NCBI GenBank assembly: GCA_948470475.1
Contig: OX419338.1
Coordinates: 822,501-886,500, forward strand
DNA: 64,000 nucleotides
Direction of reading: 5' to 3'
From: Galaxea fascicularis
Lineage: Eukaryota; Cnidaria; Anthozoa; Scleractinia; Euphylliidae
Part shown: piece after piece, positions 25,321 through 38,030 of the stretch
Position numbering within the stretch: the stretch's first letter is position 1
Layout of the letters: every line of letters begins with the position of its first letter
Position numbers and translations under genes: made by a program
The notes under the pieces: generated by a model
Told to the model about the DNA's origin: nothing
Databases searched by the model: none
What the model saw: only the letters and a program-made list of their open reading frames with translations

Positions 25321-26369
25321 AGTTTATTCGTTCCACTCTCTAGCAGATGACTGAATTAACAATCGGTTAAAACTAACAATAGTTCTATATTGAAGCAATG
25401 TATTAGTTATACTACTTAAACGGATGGATACTTAAATGACTAATCTTTAAAAGTAAAAGGATTCTCTGATGTCTTGGTTCTCATGAAGTTATTGAATGTT
25501 CGAGAAGAAGTAGGTCCAAGATTATACGGATTAGTTTTTTGTACAGCAGTGGACACCAAGCATGATAATGAGTGGTCACGGGTGTCCGTCATCTCAGATT
25601 GCAAATTCCTTAGCTGATACTTACTTCCTTAGCTGGGCTTATCTATACAACTGATATTAGTAACAGAACGCATTGATCTTACGTGAGTATGATAATGTAG
25701 CAAATTAGATAAATAGGCTGGAGGCATATCATTTGTACACTTAAACACTAATAAGAAGATTTTAAAAACTATCCGATAATGAACTGCGAGCCAATGAAGG
25801 TTAAACAACACCGAGGTGATGTGCTGGGATACAATTCGAGCAACTGTGTTCTGGACATATTGCAGTCTCCTTAGCTGATACTTTGGAGAACCAAAGAGTA
25901 AGGAATTGAAATAGTCAAGATGCATTGACTGTAATTGCTGATGACTCCTTTGTAATTTATTTCCTTATCCTCGCCAAATTCCGCAGATGGTAGAACAACT
26001 ATTTACATATCGCAAAGACGTGAACGTCAATTAACATGTGTTCATCGAAGACAACTCCTATTTTTCTAGCTAGAGTAGTAGCAGAAAGTGTCTCATTTCC
26101 TATTTTAAGGCACTCAAAGGGCGGGCAAATCCGATGTCTAGAGGAAATCAACAAAATTTCAGTTTTATCATGGTTAAGTTTAGCTTCGTTGAAGTCCACC
26201 CAACAGCTAGCACATCGCCACCATACAGCTCTCGACCCGCAACTTTGACTTAAAAGAAAAATAAAGCTGAGTGTTTCATCAGCATAAAGATAATAGTCAA
26301 GATCGTAACTTCTTATAATCTCAGCAAGTTCTAAATAGCTGCCGAATCACTGTTCCTTTGCCTTGTATA

Positions 26370-26613
26370 AGGAGCAAGGGTGGCACAGTCGGTTAGTGCG
26401 CGGCCTTGGTGCATAAGGTCCCGAGTTCGATCCTCGGATCTCACATCCTTGTTTCGACTTCTTTCCTTTCAGTGTAGCTTAAGTAGCTTTAAATACCCTT
26501 AAAAAAACGGAGCACTGATGGAAAGAGGGGGGTAAAATGAGCGCACCGTCGGCTTCCTGGGAGAATACTCTCTAGAGAGTAAAGGAACTTCCGACGTTAA
26601 ATAAGATGTACCT
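26370..26613 (+). mobile_element. tRNA-derived SINE inserted in a LINE
   Basis: The tRNA-like head is GGGTGGCACAGTCGGTTAGT with B-box GAGTTCGATCCTC. The body includes GCTTTAAATACCC, CACCGTCGGCTTCCTGGGAG and TTCCGACGTTAAATAAG, and it ends in ACCTTTACC. This is a third SINE family in the window. Confidence 0.82.
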
Positions 26614-27490
26614 TTACCTATAACATTGCATTAACAAAATTACATTGATCCAAATAATGTAATGTATCATATTCTAGTCGAGTGGATCACCATTTCCGTT
26701 CTAATCTACGCCTCTTCCTCTTTTCAACAGCTATGTCTTCAGTGTATCAAGGGGCTTTAGGACGAATGACGATAGTCCGAGACTTTAAAGGTGCCAATTT
26801 GTCCAACATTTCACGCAGGATTTTATCATATTTTCCGACCACAGACTCAAGACTATCCGCAGGTATGTTATCATCTAATAAAGCCGACTGACGAAGTAAC
26901 CGCATTCTATTGAAGGCCTCAAAGTCGAAGTTCTTTAGTCAGCGGCCAATAACTGTTCTCCGTTCATCGTTTCAAATTAAGATAAACAGCTTTGTAATCA
27001 GATGAAAATTGTTCCAAAACAGCGACATTATCAATTACATCAAGGCCATCTGAGTCAGTCCATGAAATAAGAAAATCAAATTTGTGACCGCCTCTTTGAG
27101 TGGGAACGGTGACATGCTGCTTCAAATGAAACAAATCCAAAAGGCTGATAAATCGTTTTGCAAAGGTATGGTTTGTATCATCTACATGAAAATTAAAATC
27201 ACCTCTAACCAGGTCTTTCTCAGGACATATACAATAACCTCTTCAGAGAAATCGGAAAACTCTTTGAAGAAAAGACCGATTCAGACACTGGCGGACGATG
27301 AACAACAATCACTCTGGTGGACTTGCGATTAATACAGCACACTCAAATGATCGAAAAGAGTGCTCAACTATTCTTGACCTGGTGCAAATGCTTTGTTTAT
27401 ATAGGAAAGCCACACCAAGTTTAGTTGATCAAGTTTGGTTCTAACCTGTAAATAACCTGAACTTTGTTGTCTCCATGCGACTACACTCAT

Positions 27491-30400
27491 TTATGAACAG
27501 CACGCTCCGACTCTCGGAACTCTACTTTAGTCTAACCAGAATGCAGAAGTCTCCTAGTTTTATTTTCCGTTTGCCTCACACGAAAGCAAGTATGTTCTGG
27601 AGACGTTGTTGCGCAAACTATTCTGAGCCAAGAGCTGCAAAGATTAATGCAAGTTTATTCTGTACTCAGTTTCCAGCACGTGGAACTCATCATGGCCACA
27701 ATCGCAGAAAACAAGGTAGACTGTCTTTTGACCATGGAACGTTCCATATGTAACCATATATAGGCTTTGAAACCGAAAGCACAAGGTTATGGCGTAATAC
27801 GTATTCATAGATGTAAGTTGACCACACTAACGGAGTCGATTTGCATACTTATAAAAGTGTCGAATTTTGAGGAAATTTAAGTACGGTTTACCTCGACAGG
27901 AGCTGTTGATGTATTGTAGAGAAATAATGGTTAGTGGGATCGATTGGGCTGCATTTGAACTAACGCATTGAGTTTAGGCCCAAAGCTGTGGCTTCGCTGT
28001 ATGCTGTCTCACAGGGTTGTTTTCTTAGAATTTCCATGATCCCACATCGCCTTCGCACGTACTCAACTGTACCCGCCAAACCAAAAGGGCCGAATAGAGA
28101 TAAAAATAATGAATTTACCACGACTCATCGAGTCAAGACATCGTATACCTCTGTACGACGATTTACCTGTAAAGAATATCCTTATTCCAAGACACCACAC
28201 AGATATAGACGCACAGTCTCAGTTTTTCAACCAAATAAAATGGCTGTAAAAGCAAACTGTTGTGTTAGTAAAACTAGAGAAAGCAGGTTTACTTTTTGTG
28301 CTAAAAGGTTACACAGCCAGAAATGTAAAAATTGCACGTACCCCTGGTGGTCGTCATTAGTTGTTTTCAACTCTACTGTAGGATGGGACGAAATGACATT
28401 TCCCTCTCTTGTCGCCATATTAGAGACGGATTGGAGGGAAATTTAACCAAGTAGATCTTCTAGTCGTATAAAACGGCAACGTAGTGTATGGTAAATAATG
28501 AATGACACTCGGAGCTTCGTCTTTGGTTCTTTCGAGACGAATATTTAGCACTTTCAGAAGGTCTTCTCGCCGCGAAGGCGGAAATTAAAATGAATTTGAT
28601 GCTATGTAGTCAAAACAAAACTCTTTAAGAACACTGGCCCGTTTCTTATTCGCTCCTTCGCTTGCTGATAAACGTTTGTGACTCCGCTGCCCAATGCATA
28701 ACGCTTGGCATATAACAGATTTGCATGAATTACGTGTGGGAAGCCTCGAGCGCTTTCCTTTTTCATGGAAAAACCAGTTGTTCCGGTGGGACAACAAATG
28801 GAACATTCTTTCCCAGTGGATGTTTGTCATAAAAAAGGAGTACCGTCAGGGGTATTCCTTCTTTCTCGTTTTTACCAAAATGATCGGAATATCATGGAAC
28901 CATTTGCTTCATCACACTAAAATCATGCGAATTCCCAGAAATGTACGGTTTGTTGCTCCCACAATCTGCACTGTTCCATTTATCGGATAGTTCTCACCGG
29001 TTTTTCCATTCAAATAGAAAGCGATCAAGTGATTGTACTGTTCCATTTAGCGGAAAATTCTCACAGGTTTTCTCATAGAAATGGATAGGGCTCCTCCTTA
29101 TTGCTTCGCTGATATTTGTCGCTGTAAGATGTTATCTCAAAGAATAAATGGCCACCATAAAAGAAGACACGGAGGTCCTTTTCTCATACAAATACCTATT
29201 ATTTTCGTTATCACTCTGGTTACGCTATGCGAGCTTGGGCTACTTTTTGCAAAGTAAACGGTTTTGGAGAGGACTGAAAACCTGCTGTACATTTAACTAT
29301 GCTAGCCCAATAATCGTACGTAAACGAAAACCGAAGCTATGTTGTTCTTCACTAAAGTTCTGGTCAAATACACCGACGCTGTTCTTCGTTCATGACTTAA
29401 ATAATTTTATTTGTCGAGGATCTGAGTGACCCTGAAAAGCTCTTGTAAAACCACTGTATTAGCGTTGCGTGTATCCACATCATATGGCACACGGCTTCGC
29501 AGAAACGCCCTTCTTCCTCGACGAAGTCGAAATTGTAATACGTAAAAAATTGTAACATCTGTTCTTTCGTGACATAGGCTTGTCGACCGTAGTGGTAACC
29601 CGATAATCTGATATTTGAAAATAGCCTAGAAGGACAACAAGAAACCACGTGTGGCCACCATGATGCATCGCCGTGTGCATGAAGAACACGTTCGTTTAAA
29701 AAAAGGATGTCCTAAGTATGATTGTTTGCAAGTCTTAAGGAAATTCTTTAAGTCTTAACATAATTCTTTTTGTTTGAGTTGGTGCCTTTGCTAAAGGGCA
29801 CTAGAACTATCGCAAAAATTACATTTAATGTTGTATTCACAGATACAAAAACTGCAGTAAATTTGAAATCTAAAAAAACGGTTATTTCTAATGTTGGATG
29901 GTCTTTATGGCATATTGGTTGTCTGAGTGATTTCATAGACGGGCCGTTGTCAACAGACGGCGTTTCGTCATAGCGAGATAACCTGATAAGCTGCAATCTT
30001 GGACAAAATTGTTGAGAAAATTGAGCTCCAAAGCCGCTTTATGTGAAAACACTAACAACCGAGTTTCACCACCTGCCTTCCCCTAATTCAATGTTGTTTG
30101 TGGCTCCTAAACGTTTTCCTAAGAATGGCCTCCTAAATATAAATTCAACATTGAATAGGTTGAGGGGGAGGGGAAGTTACTGTGGTAATATTGTTCAGCC
30201 AGAGGTTTTCCTGAACGATTTTTGGACGCGAAGAGGCCAGTAAATAAGCATTTTAAAATACTCTCGTAGCGAGAAGGGCCAATAAATGTAAATTTCGCTG
30301 AAGTGGAAACCTAAACAATTGGAGTTATATATTTTTCTACAGGCAAATAGAATTCCTTGGGCCCGTTATTTATGATGTGGTTTAGGGTAACCCCACTTGT

Positions 30401-31490
30401 TTCTTTGAGAAAATCTATCAACCGTTCTCACAAAACTGATCTGATTCAACGCCTTCTCCATACTACATACTTGCCAATGGAAAACATTTTATTCAAAGTA
30501 TATGTCTTCAAAAATAATAAATAAATAAATAAATAAATAAATAAAATGCTAGTGATAGATACAGAAGAACTCAACAGGGTTTAATCCACTCGACGCAAGC
30601 ACGCCATATAATTACACGACCAACAATTCTGGGCGAACCGTCGCCTTCATATAATGGTCACGAAATGTCTCTTGAGGCTAAGAGACTACAAAAAGAATCA
30701 CCCCAGGAGACAGACCGCAAATAAAAATATCTGAATATCCTGATTTTCTGGGAAAAACGGGAAGTCCATGATGTCATAACGCAGGGACTTTCCCGAGGAA
30801 TTTAGTCAGCAGGACCCAGCAGTTTGGTCATTGTTTTAATGTCATATGATAGTCGTGTGATTTTTAACAACCAATCAAAAACTTTACTTTTGTGAAATGC
30901 CTCCACTTTCTTTGAGACAAGGAATTTGCGACGAATTCGAAAGCGGCCTTTATGGACAATAGCTCCTTGTTAATGCTAAAAGGGAGTTCAACTGTATCGT
31001 TTGAAGTCGGTAGCAACAATTCATATGGAAACAATGGCAAATACAATTTCAATCAAAACAGGACGTTTTGGCAAAATGCTTCATGTCTGAAAGGTAGCCT
31101 CCCACGCAGTCGTTTTTAGAGGAGTCGTGTTTTACCTTCTTTCCAACAAAGAAGAAGTGAAATCCCACTCCCCTTAAAATAACTGCTTTGGTAGGCTCGA
31201 GTTCTCTATCATAAGAGAACGGTTGCTATGCAACCGCTATTATATTAGCACACTCTTGTGATTAATTATTTCCCTGAGCATTGAATTTGAGGAATATTAT
31301 TAGGAGTGGCCCGGAATCGCTGTCCGTATGTCCTTGCGTTTCCATCTTTACCGGCTAAATTTCTGCAACCGGGCTCACGAATGCAATATAATTTGCGTGG
31401 TATCAATAGGCCTTATGATGGTTTTCGACGTCATCTTCTACGGGTAGACAAACGTGTCGGAAATAACAGTGTTTGTATGGGATTCCGATG
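27491..31490. other. 4 kb without recognised genes
   Basis: Several open frames of 60-150 codons occur here (the longest, plus strand 27988-28446, 152 codons), but none resembles a known family and base composition is not coding-like. An (AAAT)n run lies at 30516-30545. The stretch 30737-30900 is a copy of a dispersed repeat also found at 35048 and 45533. Confidence 0.5.
30737..30900 (+). repeat. Copy of dispersed repeat (also at 35048-35365 and 45533-45875)
   Basis: Shared blocks include GGAAAAAC(G/A)GGA(A/C)GTC, TTTGGTCATTGTTTTAA, GTCATATGA and CCAATCAA. This copy is shorter and diverged. Confidence 0.65.
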
Positions 31491-31495
31491 TAAAA

Positions 31496-31793
31496 TAAAT
31501 TCTTGAATGAAGAAAAATTTATAAATTTTAGATTTTAGTCGGTAAACCAAAGCATTACTGACAAAATTGGAGGGTTCTACCTGCAGTAGAAATTTGAAAT
31601 TTCGCAGAAATTTGACCGTAATTTCGTACGCAGCGTACGTAAATGAAGCGTACGAAAATTATATAATGACAATTGTATGGGAACTTTAAAGCCCCACCGT
31701 GCAAAGTCTACTGCAGGTAGAACCCTCAAATTTTGTCAGTAAAAGAAACTCAAGTTTACAATTTACAAATGTTTCTTCATTCAAGAATTTCTT
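31496..31793. mobile_element. MITE with ~100-bp terminal inverted repeats
   Basis: AAATTCTTGAATGAAGAAA at the left is matched in reverse by TTTCTTCATTCAAGAATTT at the right. The inner arms TTACTGACAAAATTGGAGGG (continuing TTCTACCTGCAGTAGA) and its reverse at 31705-31742 pair almost perfectly. The centre holds a CGTACG-rich hairpin. Confidence 0.85.
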
Positions 31794-31799
31794 AAATCT

Positions 31800-32040
31800 C
31801 TAAATCTCTGGGTCTCACCATCGATGCTCAACTCTCTTGGTCTAAACACGTCGACGAGATCTAGATATGCAATAAGGTCTGTTCAGCCATTGGTGCATTA
31901 AAACGCATGCATCCTTTTATTTCGATGGATGCTGCAATTCAGATTTATGATGCTTTAATAATACCACATTTTGATCACTGCATCCTGGTCTGGGATTGTG
32001 TGAGTGGCTATTTGAGTGATAAGTTATTTCCGACACGCCT
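31800..32040 (+). pseudogene. Short LINE RT fragment
   Basis: The frames give SIGALKRMHP-like and IQIYDALIIPHFDHCILVWD, a typical C-terminal RT stretch (YxALIxPHxDYC). Only about 240 bp is left. Confidence 0.75.
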
Positions 32041-32159
32041 TCCTACCCGAACAAGATGGCGTCGAAACCGTCATAAGGCCCATTTAAGGAACAGCGATGA
32101 GGGGTAAGTGTAGGTAGGTAACTTTATTTATACACGGTAGTTCCATCAGCTTAATTAAT

Positions 32160-33413
32160 TGTTACTACTAACTCACTATCTACTTTATTACAATCACCAG
32201 AGAATAAAAAATAAAAATAGTAAAAAAAAAAAAATAATAATATAGGCTGCTTTTCTTGGACTACAACATTAAAAGGGATTTGATGTTGTATGCGCTTTAT
32301 TGCGCCAATGGCAGAAGCAATCTTTTTGCTGATGTTTTCTATGTGACTTTCCCAATTTAAAGTTTGATCAATGCAGACCCCAAGGGATTTTGTTGATGAC
32401 ACCTGCTCCACGGTCATGTCATTTATAGTTAAAGTAGGACAATCTGAAAGGTTCGATAATTTCTGTCTGGATGCAATTAGCATAAACTCGGTTTTTGTCA
32501 GGTTTAAGGTAAGCTTATTAGCTGATAACCAAGTGTACACTTTGCTTAGATCATAATTAAGACAATCATTTACATCCTGAACGTCGGCACTAGCAAACGT
32601 CAAGCTGGTGTCATCAGCGTACATCCTTGGTAGTGAAAATTGTAAGCAATTTGGTGAGTCATTGATATACAACAGAAAAAGTAGCGGTCCTAGGATTGTT
32701 CCTTGGGGAACGCCACATTTCAAAGATTTCGGGGTTGCCTTTACGACAATTAATTTGACAAATTTGAGTGCGGTTATCTAAGTAAGAGGCAAACCATTTA
32801 TAACTGGACTGACGCAGCCCATAATATTGCAATTTACGTAACAAAATTTCGTGGTCAACTGTATCAAAGGCCTTTTTAAAGTCTAAAAAAACGACAGCGT
32901 TGATGAGACCACGATCAATATTCATAGCCCAACTATCAGTTGCCTCAAGAAGTGCCGTAACCGTAGAATGTAGAGAACGGAAGCCGGATTGATGGCATGT
33001 CAGAATACTATTCTTAATTAGATAGTGGTATACCTGTTCATATATTATTCGCTCAAAAACTTTGGCTACGACTGGGATTACAGATATTGGTCGATAATTT
33101 GTCGGCTCATTCCGTTTCCCAGAGTTTTTGTACAATGAAGTGACTCTAGCAGATTTCCATTCATCAGGGAAGATGCCAATTATCAAGGATTGATTGAATA
33201 TTACGGTAAGAGATTCGGCGAGTAAGTCAGGGCATTGCCTCAATAATTTCGCCGAAATGTTATCTAATCCGGTTGCCTTTGACTGGGAAAGTTTTGATAG
33301 GAGTGAAAAAACTTGTGCAGTTGTTGTTTTTTCAAAAATGAAATTCTTCCACTGTTTCACTAAGAAAATCTTCGAAGGAATTCTCAACCTTCGTTACATG
33401 ACTGCTAAGGTTA
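32160..33413 (-). pseudogene. LINE reverse transcriptase, nearly intact core with one frame break
   Basis: The minus strand encodes KATGLDNISAKLLRQCPDLL, NYRPISVIPVVAKVFERIIY, HQSGFRSLHST, VVFLDFKKAFDTVDHEILL, then after a shift near 32720 CGVPQGTILGPLLFLLYIND, MYADDTSL with an intact YADD box, and LNLTKTEFMLIASRQKL. The C-terminus is cut near 32160. It is the best preserved RT in the window. Confidence 0.9.
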
Positions 33414-33419
33414 TATAAT

Positions 33420-34730
33420 TATAATAATAATTAATAATAATTTATGCACTTCTAGTGCGCATCTTTACATAAGAATGATCAGATGCGTATTCTTAAGATA
33501 AGTACAAAAACTAATAGATGTAAAACTAAAAATATGGCCAGGACTACAAGTTAAAAACATATATAACTAAAAAAATAAAATTCATTAATGGTAAAACTAA
33601 TGGTAAAATGGTAAAACTAATTGTTAAATAATTAGCGCTATCAAGTATAAGCATGTCTAAAAAGGAAGGTCTTAAGATGCGCTTTAAAACTAGTTAAACA
33701 TGTGATTGAGCGAAGCTCACTAGGAAAAGAATTTTATAATGACGGCGCTGCTATGGCGAATGCCCGATCTCCTAGCGTAGCCTTAGATTTCACTGATGGC
33801 ATAGTTAGGAGTAAAGTATTAGAACCCCTAAGATTATAGCGTGATGTCTTGGTACTTAATAAGGACTGTAGATACTGAGGCGCAAGGCCGTGTAACGCCT
33901 TAAACGTGAGAAGAAGTACCTTGAAGTTGATGCGTGCCCTGATAGGCAACCAATGCAAATCGCGCATTATAGGTGTAATATGGCAAAACCTTGGCGCATT
34001 ACATACTAGCCTGGCAGAAGCATTCAGAACTCTCTGAATTTTCGCAAGCTGGTTGCTTGGTAGCCCGTACAATAGGCTATTGCAATAATCGATGCGGGAC
34101 GTTATGAAAGCATAGACTAGCGTCCCCGCAGTTTCTTGAGATAATTACTTGCGTATGCGTCGAATATTACCCAGGTGGTAAAATGCAACAGAACAAAGCT
34201 TACTAATATGACTAGACATAGTGAGCTGTGAATCGAACCATGATCCAAGGTTTCTAACTGCCGAAACAGGACTCACTTTAGCAGAGCCCACCTTAATATT
34301 ATCAATATTAACTTTGGCTAGCTGCTGCCTTGTACCTAGTATCAGAAACTCTGTTTTGTCATCATTTAACATTAGATTGTCTGATATCATCCAGCTCCTG
34401 ACATCACTGATCCAGTCAGTCATAGACTGTAGAGCAGCGTCCGCATCCGCAGATTGGTTTGGGCGGAAGGAAACGTACAGCTGCGTATCATCAGCATAGC
34501 AATGAACTTCTGGCAGATGACGCTCCACGATGTCAAATAGCTTGCGCGTATATATGATGAAGAGCAGCGGGCCTAAGCAAGATCCCTGAGGGACGCCTTG
34601 ACACAGGGGGAACTTCTTGGAAAGACCACCATTCACAGACACTCGCTGGAACCGGTCAGATAAATACGACTTGACATCATGGACTTCCCGTTTTTCCCAG
34701 AAAATCAGGAACACTAGATTTTTTATCATG
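33420..34730 (-). pseudogene. Second LINE type (CR1-like), 5' truncated
   Basis: On the minus strand: CQGVPQGSCLGPLLFIIYT, CYADDTQLYVSF with intact YADD, MLNDDKTEFLILGTRQQL, VRNLGSWFDSQLTM, then after a break near 34140 LQRVLNASARLV-like and DLHWLPIRARINFKVLLLTF. It differs in family from the RT at 32160-33413. The 5' end joins a piece of the dispersed repeat near 34690. Confidence 0.88.
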
Positions 34731-34843
34731 ACAAAAAAAAATGTATCCTTCTAAAGCTATTTGACGTAACAACAACGCATTTTTATTGAAAATGGAAACC
34801 AGTGCAAGAACACCGTTCTTGAGTGCGATTCAGAGGTGGAGAT

Positions 34844-35030
34844 CAGGCGCGGATCCAGGATTTTGAAATGGGGGCGGGGGGGGGGGGATTTTTGTAAAAA
34901 TGTAATTGAACCAAAGCCTGGTTGAGGTGTTTGAGGTCTGTGCATCAGCATGATTGACAGATTGTCAGAAAAAAAGGAGGGGGGGGGGGGTGAAAATTTA
35001 CCCATTTCACCTCAACTGGATCCGCGCCTG
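34844..35030. mobile_element. MITE with CAGGCGCGGATCCAG ends and G-tracts
   Basis: CAGGCGCGGATCCAG at 34844 is matched in reverse by CTGGATCCGCGCCTG at 35016-35030. The flanking GAGAT on both sides may be a target duplication. Two poly-G runs lie inside. Confidence 0.85.
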
Positions 35031-35047
35031 GAGATTGGGAAGTATAT

Positions 35048-35365
35048 ACTACATACCTGTTAATGGAAATTATTCAATAGAAACTCCGTGTTTTGAAGCG
35101 CGTTGGGATATTCACACAATCAAAACAGGAAAGAATTACTATAGCGTGGCATTCTCGGAAAAACAGGACGTCTATGTCATACCACAGGGGGCTTGGCAAT
35201 TTGGTCATTGTTTTAAAGTCATATGACAGTCATGTGATTTTAATAACCAATCAACAAGTTTACTACTTAACTTGATAATTGTGAATTTTTCAGTGAAACT
35301 CTCATTCACTTGTGAAGGTTGTTGTGTAGAGATCCCTTTACCACTTAAACAGCTTGATCAACGTT
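35048..35365 (+). repeat. Dispersed repeat, plus orientation
   Basis: It shares ACTACATACCTG, TTCACACAATCAAAACAGGA, TTCTCGGAAAAACAG, CATATGA, GTGAAACTC and ACTTAAACAGCTTGATCAAC with the inverted copy at 45533-45875. The family is unknown. Confidence 0.8.
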
Positions 35366-35608
35366 ATGAACCGAGGGATTTATACCTTGGAATGGACTGA
35401 TATCAGTGGAACAGAAAATCAGGTAAATGGTTTCATTGTTGTTTAACAGTTGCAAAAATTGCGTTTCGGAGGAACAGCGTAGTTGTTAATCTTTCTGTCG
35501 GTAATTTCGTTACCGTAACAATAACATTTGATCATTAAGAAATGAACTGGATCGAATCCCATTTTTTCAATTTGTTCAGGCTTAAATTTTGGGCTCTTTC
35601 CCATACCC

Positions 35609-37264
35609 CTTTTAGCTTACTTTAAATATTTGGTGTTTTCACATACCAAAACTGAGACAATTTTTCAGAGGATTGGTTTGGAGCTTTTTCACTGAATTGA
35701 AATATTTAAGTTATAAAAATTAACGTAAATCTATCTCTATACATTTACTACCATTTACTATCTTTTGTCATTTTCTAACAGAGAGTAACCAGTTTTTCGT
35801 CAATTATAGACTTTGCTGTCTATTAGTTCATGGTATAACATCTATACGTTGGGTATAACATCCATACCTTTGGTATAACACCCATACATCAGATCTCTAA
35901 AGTATAACATCCATACCGCTCTAATATGAAATAGGTTTTTCCTATTTTGCCTGCGTCTTTTGTACTGTTTTGAGTGCATCCTCGAGTGTTTAGGAAATTG
36001 AATGAAATCCACATATTTGATGAAACACACACATCAATTTCGTAACTTTTGCATTGACTCTATTTGGAGGACAAATTTCGCAGTATGCGAAATCCAGTTG
36101 ACTTTAGCATAGAAAAAGTCAGCTCGAGAAGTTCAGATTAAAGGTATAAGTAAAGCAAGAAAAAAAGGTTACCAACTCATGCCAATTCACCCACTTTTTA
36201 TAAATGCTATTAAAACAAGTGAAATCTCTGAAGTATGGGAAACATCAAGAAAATAAGAAGACGATTTTGACAAAGTATTTGAATTACGGTGAAAAAGAAA
36301 CACTGATCGAGGATAACGCCCTGTGTGTGAATACGGGAAAACTAGCAAATTTGTACTAAAGTGTATGTGAAATCATGTGGAAATAAGTCCATTTTTGGAT
36401 AAAAATCGAAGTTTTCATTTTCGACGATCAAGTGTTCTTTTAGCTTACTTTAAATATTTGGTGTTTTCACATACCAAAACTGAGACAATTTTTCAGAGGA
36501 TTGGTTTGGAGCTTTTTCACTGAATTGAAATATTTAAGTTATAAAAATTAACGTAAATCTATCTCTATACATTTACTACCATTTACTATCTTTTGTCATT
36601 TTCTAACAGAGAGTAACCAGTTTTTCGTCAATTATAGACTTTGCTGTCTATTAGTTCATGGTATAACATCTATACGTTGGGTATAACATCCATACCTTTG
36701 GTATAACACCCATACATCAGATCTCTAAAGTATAACATCCATACCGCTCTAATATGAAATAGGTTTTTCCTATTTTGCCTGCGTCTTTTGTACTGTTTTG
36801 AGTGCATCCTCGAGTGTTTAGGAAATTGAATGAAATCCACATATTTGATGAAACACACACATCAATTTCGTAACTTTTGCATTGACTCTATTTGGAGGAC
36901 AAATTTCGCAGTATGCGAAATCCAGTTGACTTTAGCATAGAAAAAGTCAGCTCGAGAAGTTCAGATTAAAGGTATAAGTAAAGCAAGAAAAAAAGGTTAC
37001 CAACTCATGCCAATTCACCCACTTTTTATAAATGCTATTAAAACAAGTGAAATCTCTGAAGTATGGGAAACATCAAGAAAATAAGAAGACGATTTTGACA
37101 AAGTATTTGAATTACGGTGAAAAAGAAACACTGATCGAGGATAACGCCCTGTGTGTGAATACGGGAAAACTAGCAAATTTGTACTAAAGTGTATGTGAAA
37201 TCATGTGGAAATAAGTCCATTTTTGGATAAAAATCGAAGTTTTCATTTTCGACGATCAAGTGTT
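35609..37264. repeat. Tandem duplication, two copies of 828 bp
   Basis: Copy 1 (35609-36436) and copy 2 (36437-37264) appear identical wherever I compared them, including all short frames. Each has four imperfect GGTATAACATCCATACC units. No gene is recognised inside; a 62-codon minus-strand frame is present in both copies. Confidence 0.95.
35842..35920. repeat. Four short hairpin units (GGTAT...ATACC), copy 1
   Basis: GGTATAACATCTATACG, GGTATAACATCCATACC, GGTATAACACCCATACA and AGTATAACATCCATACC follow each other. GGTAT and ATACC are complementary, so each can form a 5-bp stem. The same units occur in copy 2 at 36659-36748. Confidence 0.85.
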
Positions 37265-37303
37265 CAATGTATTTAAAAAACAACTTCTACACTATTAGTA
37301 TAA

Positions 37304-37447
37304 ATGAATTGTAATAAAGATATTCATGATGAAATCAGGATAACAGAGATCGTATGTCCATTTTGTGATAAACAACTTGCAAAAAGGTGTAAGAAGGATG
37401 AACCTTGTTGTGAAAATAAAGAATTAGAAAATGACAAAGGTATTTAG
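37304..37447 (+). pseudogene. Small Cys-rich ORF, possible zinc ribbon of a virus-like element
   Basis: The ORF has 47 codons from ATG to TAG. It shows CPFC, a later single Cys and a CC pair, with many Lys and Glu, suggesting a metal-binding ribbon. Coding-like AT-rich sequence goes on past the stop in other frames to about 37870, so the gene appears interrupted. I think it may be a late-transcription-factor-like protein of a Polinton or large DNA virus relative, but this is weak. Confidence 0.4.
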
Positions 37448-38030
37448 TATGCAAGTCATTTAGACAAGTTGAAAGATGTGAAACAGTCATTGATTATATT
37501 AATTTTTATGAGAAAAAAAATAAGATATGAAGAAAAAGTAGGTATTACAGGCGATGTCACATAGCAAATATATTAATGGACATGTATATTGTAAGTATAT
37601 ATTCTATATATATATTGTAAGTATAAATTAAATATAACACCAAATGATAAATATAAAATATTGAAGATTTTTTGAAGATATGAAACTGATTTTACCTGAA
37701 ATAAATGGCAACTGCAAACGATTGATTGACATAAAGTTTATCATTAGAGAATTATTTAAATTGTTGAATTTAAAATATGAAAATATCCCAGTTTCAAAGT
37801 TAAAAAACATTAGAGTTTTATTAAAATTATTGGAATAGAATCCAACCTTTGATAGGCGATAAAATACAATCAATTATACACGGATGAATTTCTCATCATA
37901 TTTGATCAAAAAATTGTTGGCAATAGGTGTAATATCAATTATATGGTTATCAATGTTGCTCATGTCACATAAAAGAGATGAACGACTGATCGCATGAATT
38001 CAACTGATTTCATACATTCTTTTACAGAAT

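Larger units (their letters stand above)
25286..27490 (-). pseudogene. CR1/L2-like LINE with internal deletion and SINE insertion
   Basis: On the minus strand the C-terminal part of an AP-endonuclease-like region can be followed, with shifts, from about 27480 to 26640 (VSESVFFKEFSDF-like; ADSLESVVGKYDKILREML-like). RT C-terminal motifs follow at 26199-25629 (LNHDKTEILLISS, YFNSLLFGSPKYQLRRLQYV, RTHVRSMRSVTN in variant form). Most of the RT core is missing. The (AAAT)n run at 25286-25320 would be its 3' tail. Confidence 0.7.

Noticed and set aside
26374..26445. tRNA gene candidate (GGTGGCACAGTCGG...)
   Set aside because: Same reason: the head of a SINE with a long tRNA-unrelated body.
27988..28446. 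152-codon plus-strand ORF starting MASLYAVSQG
   Set aside because: No family recognised, no domain pattern, composition like the flanking noncoding DNA, and no splice or neighbour support.
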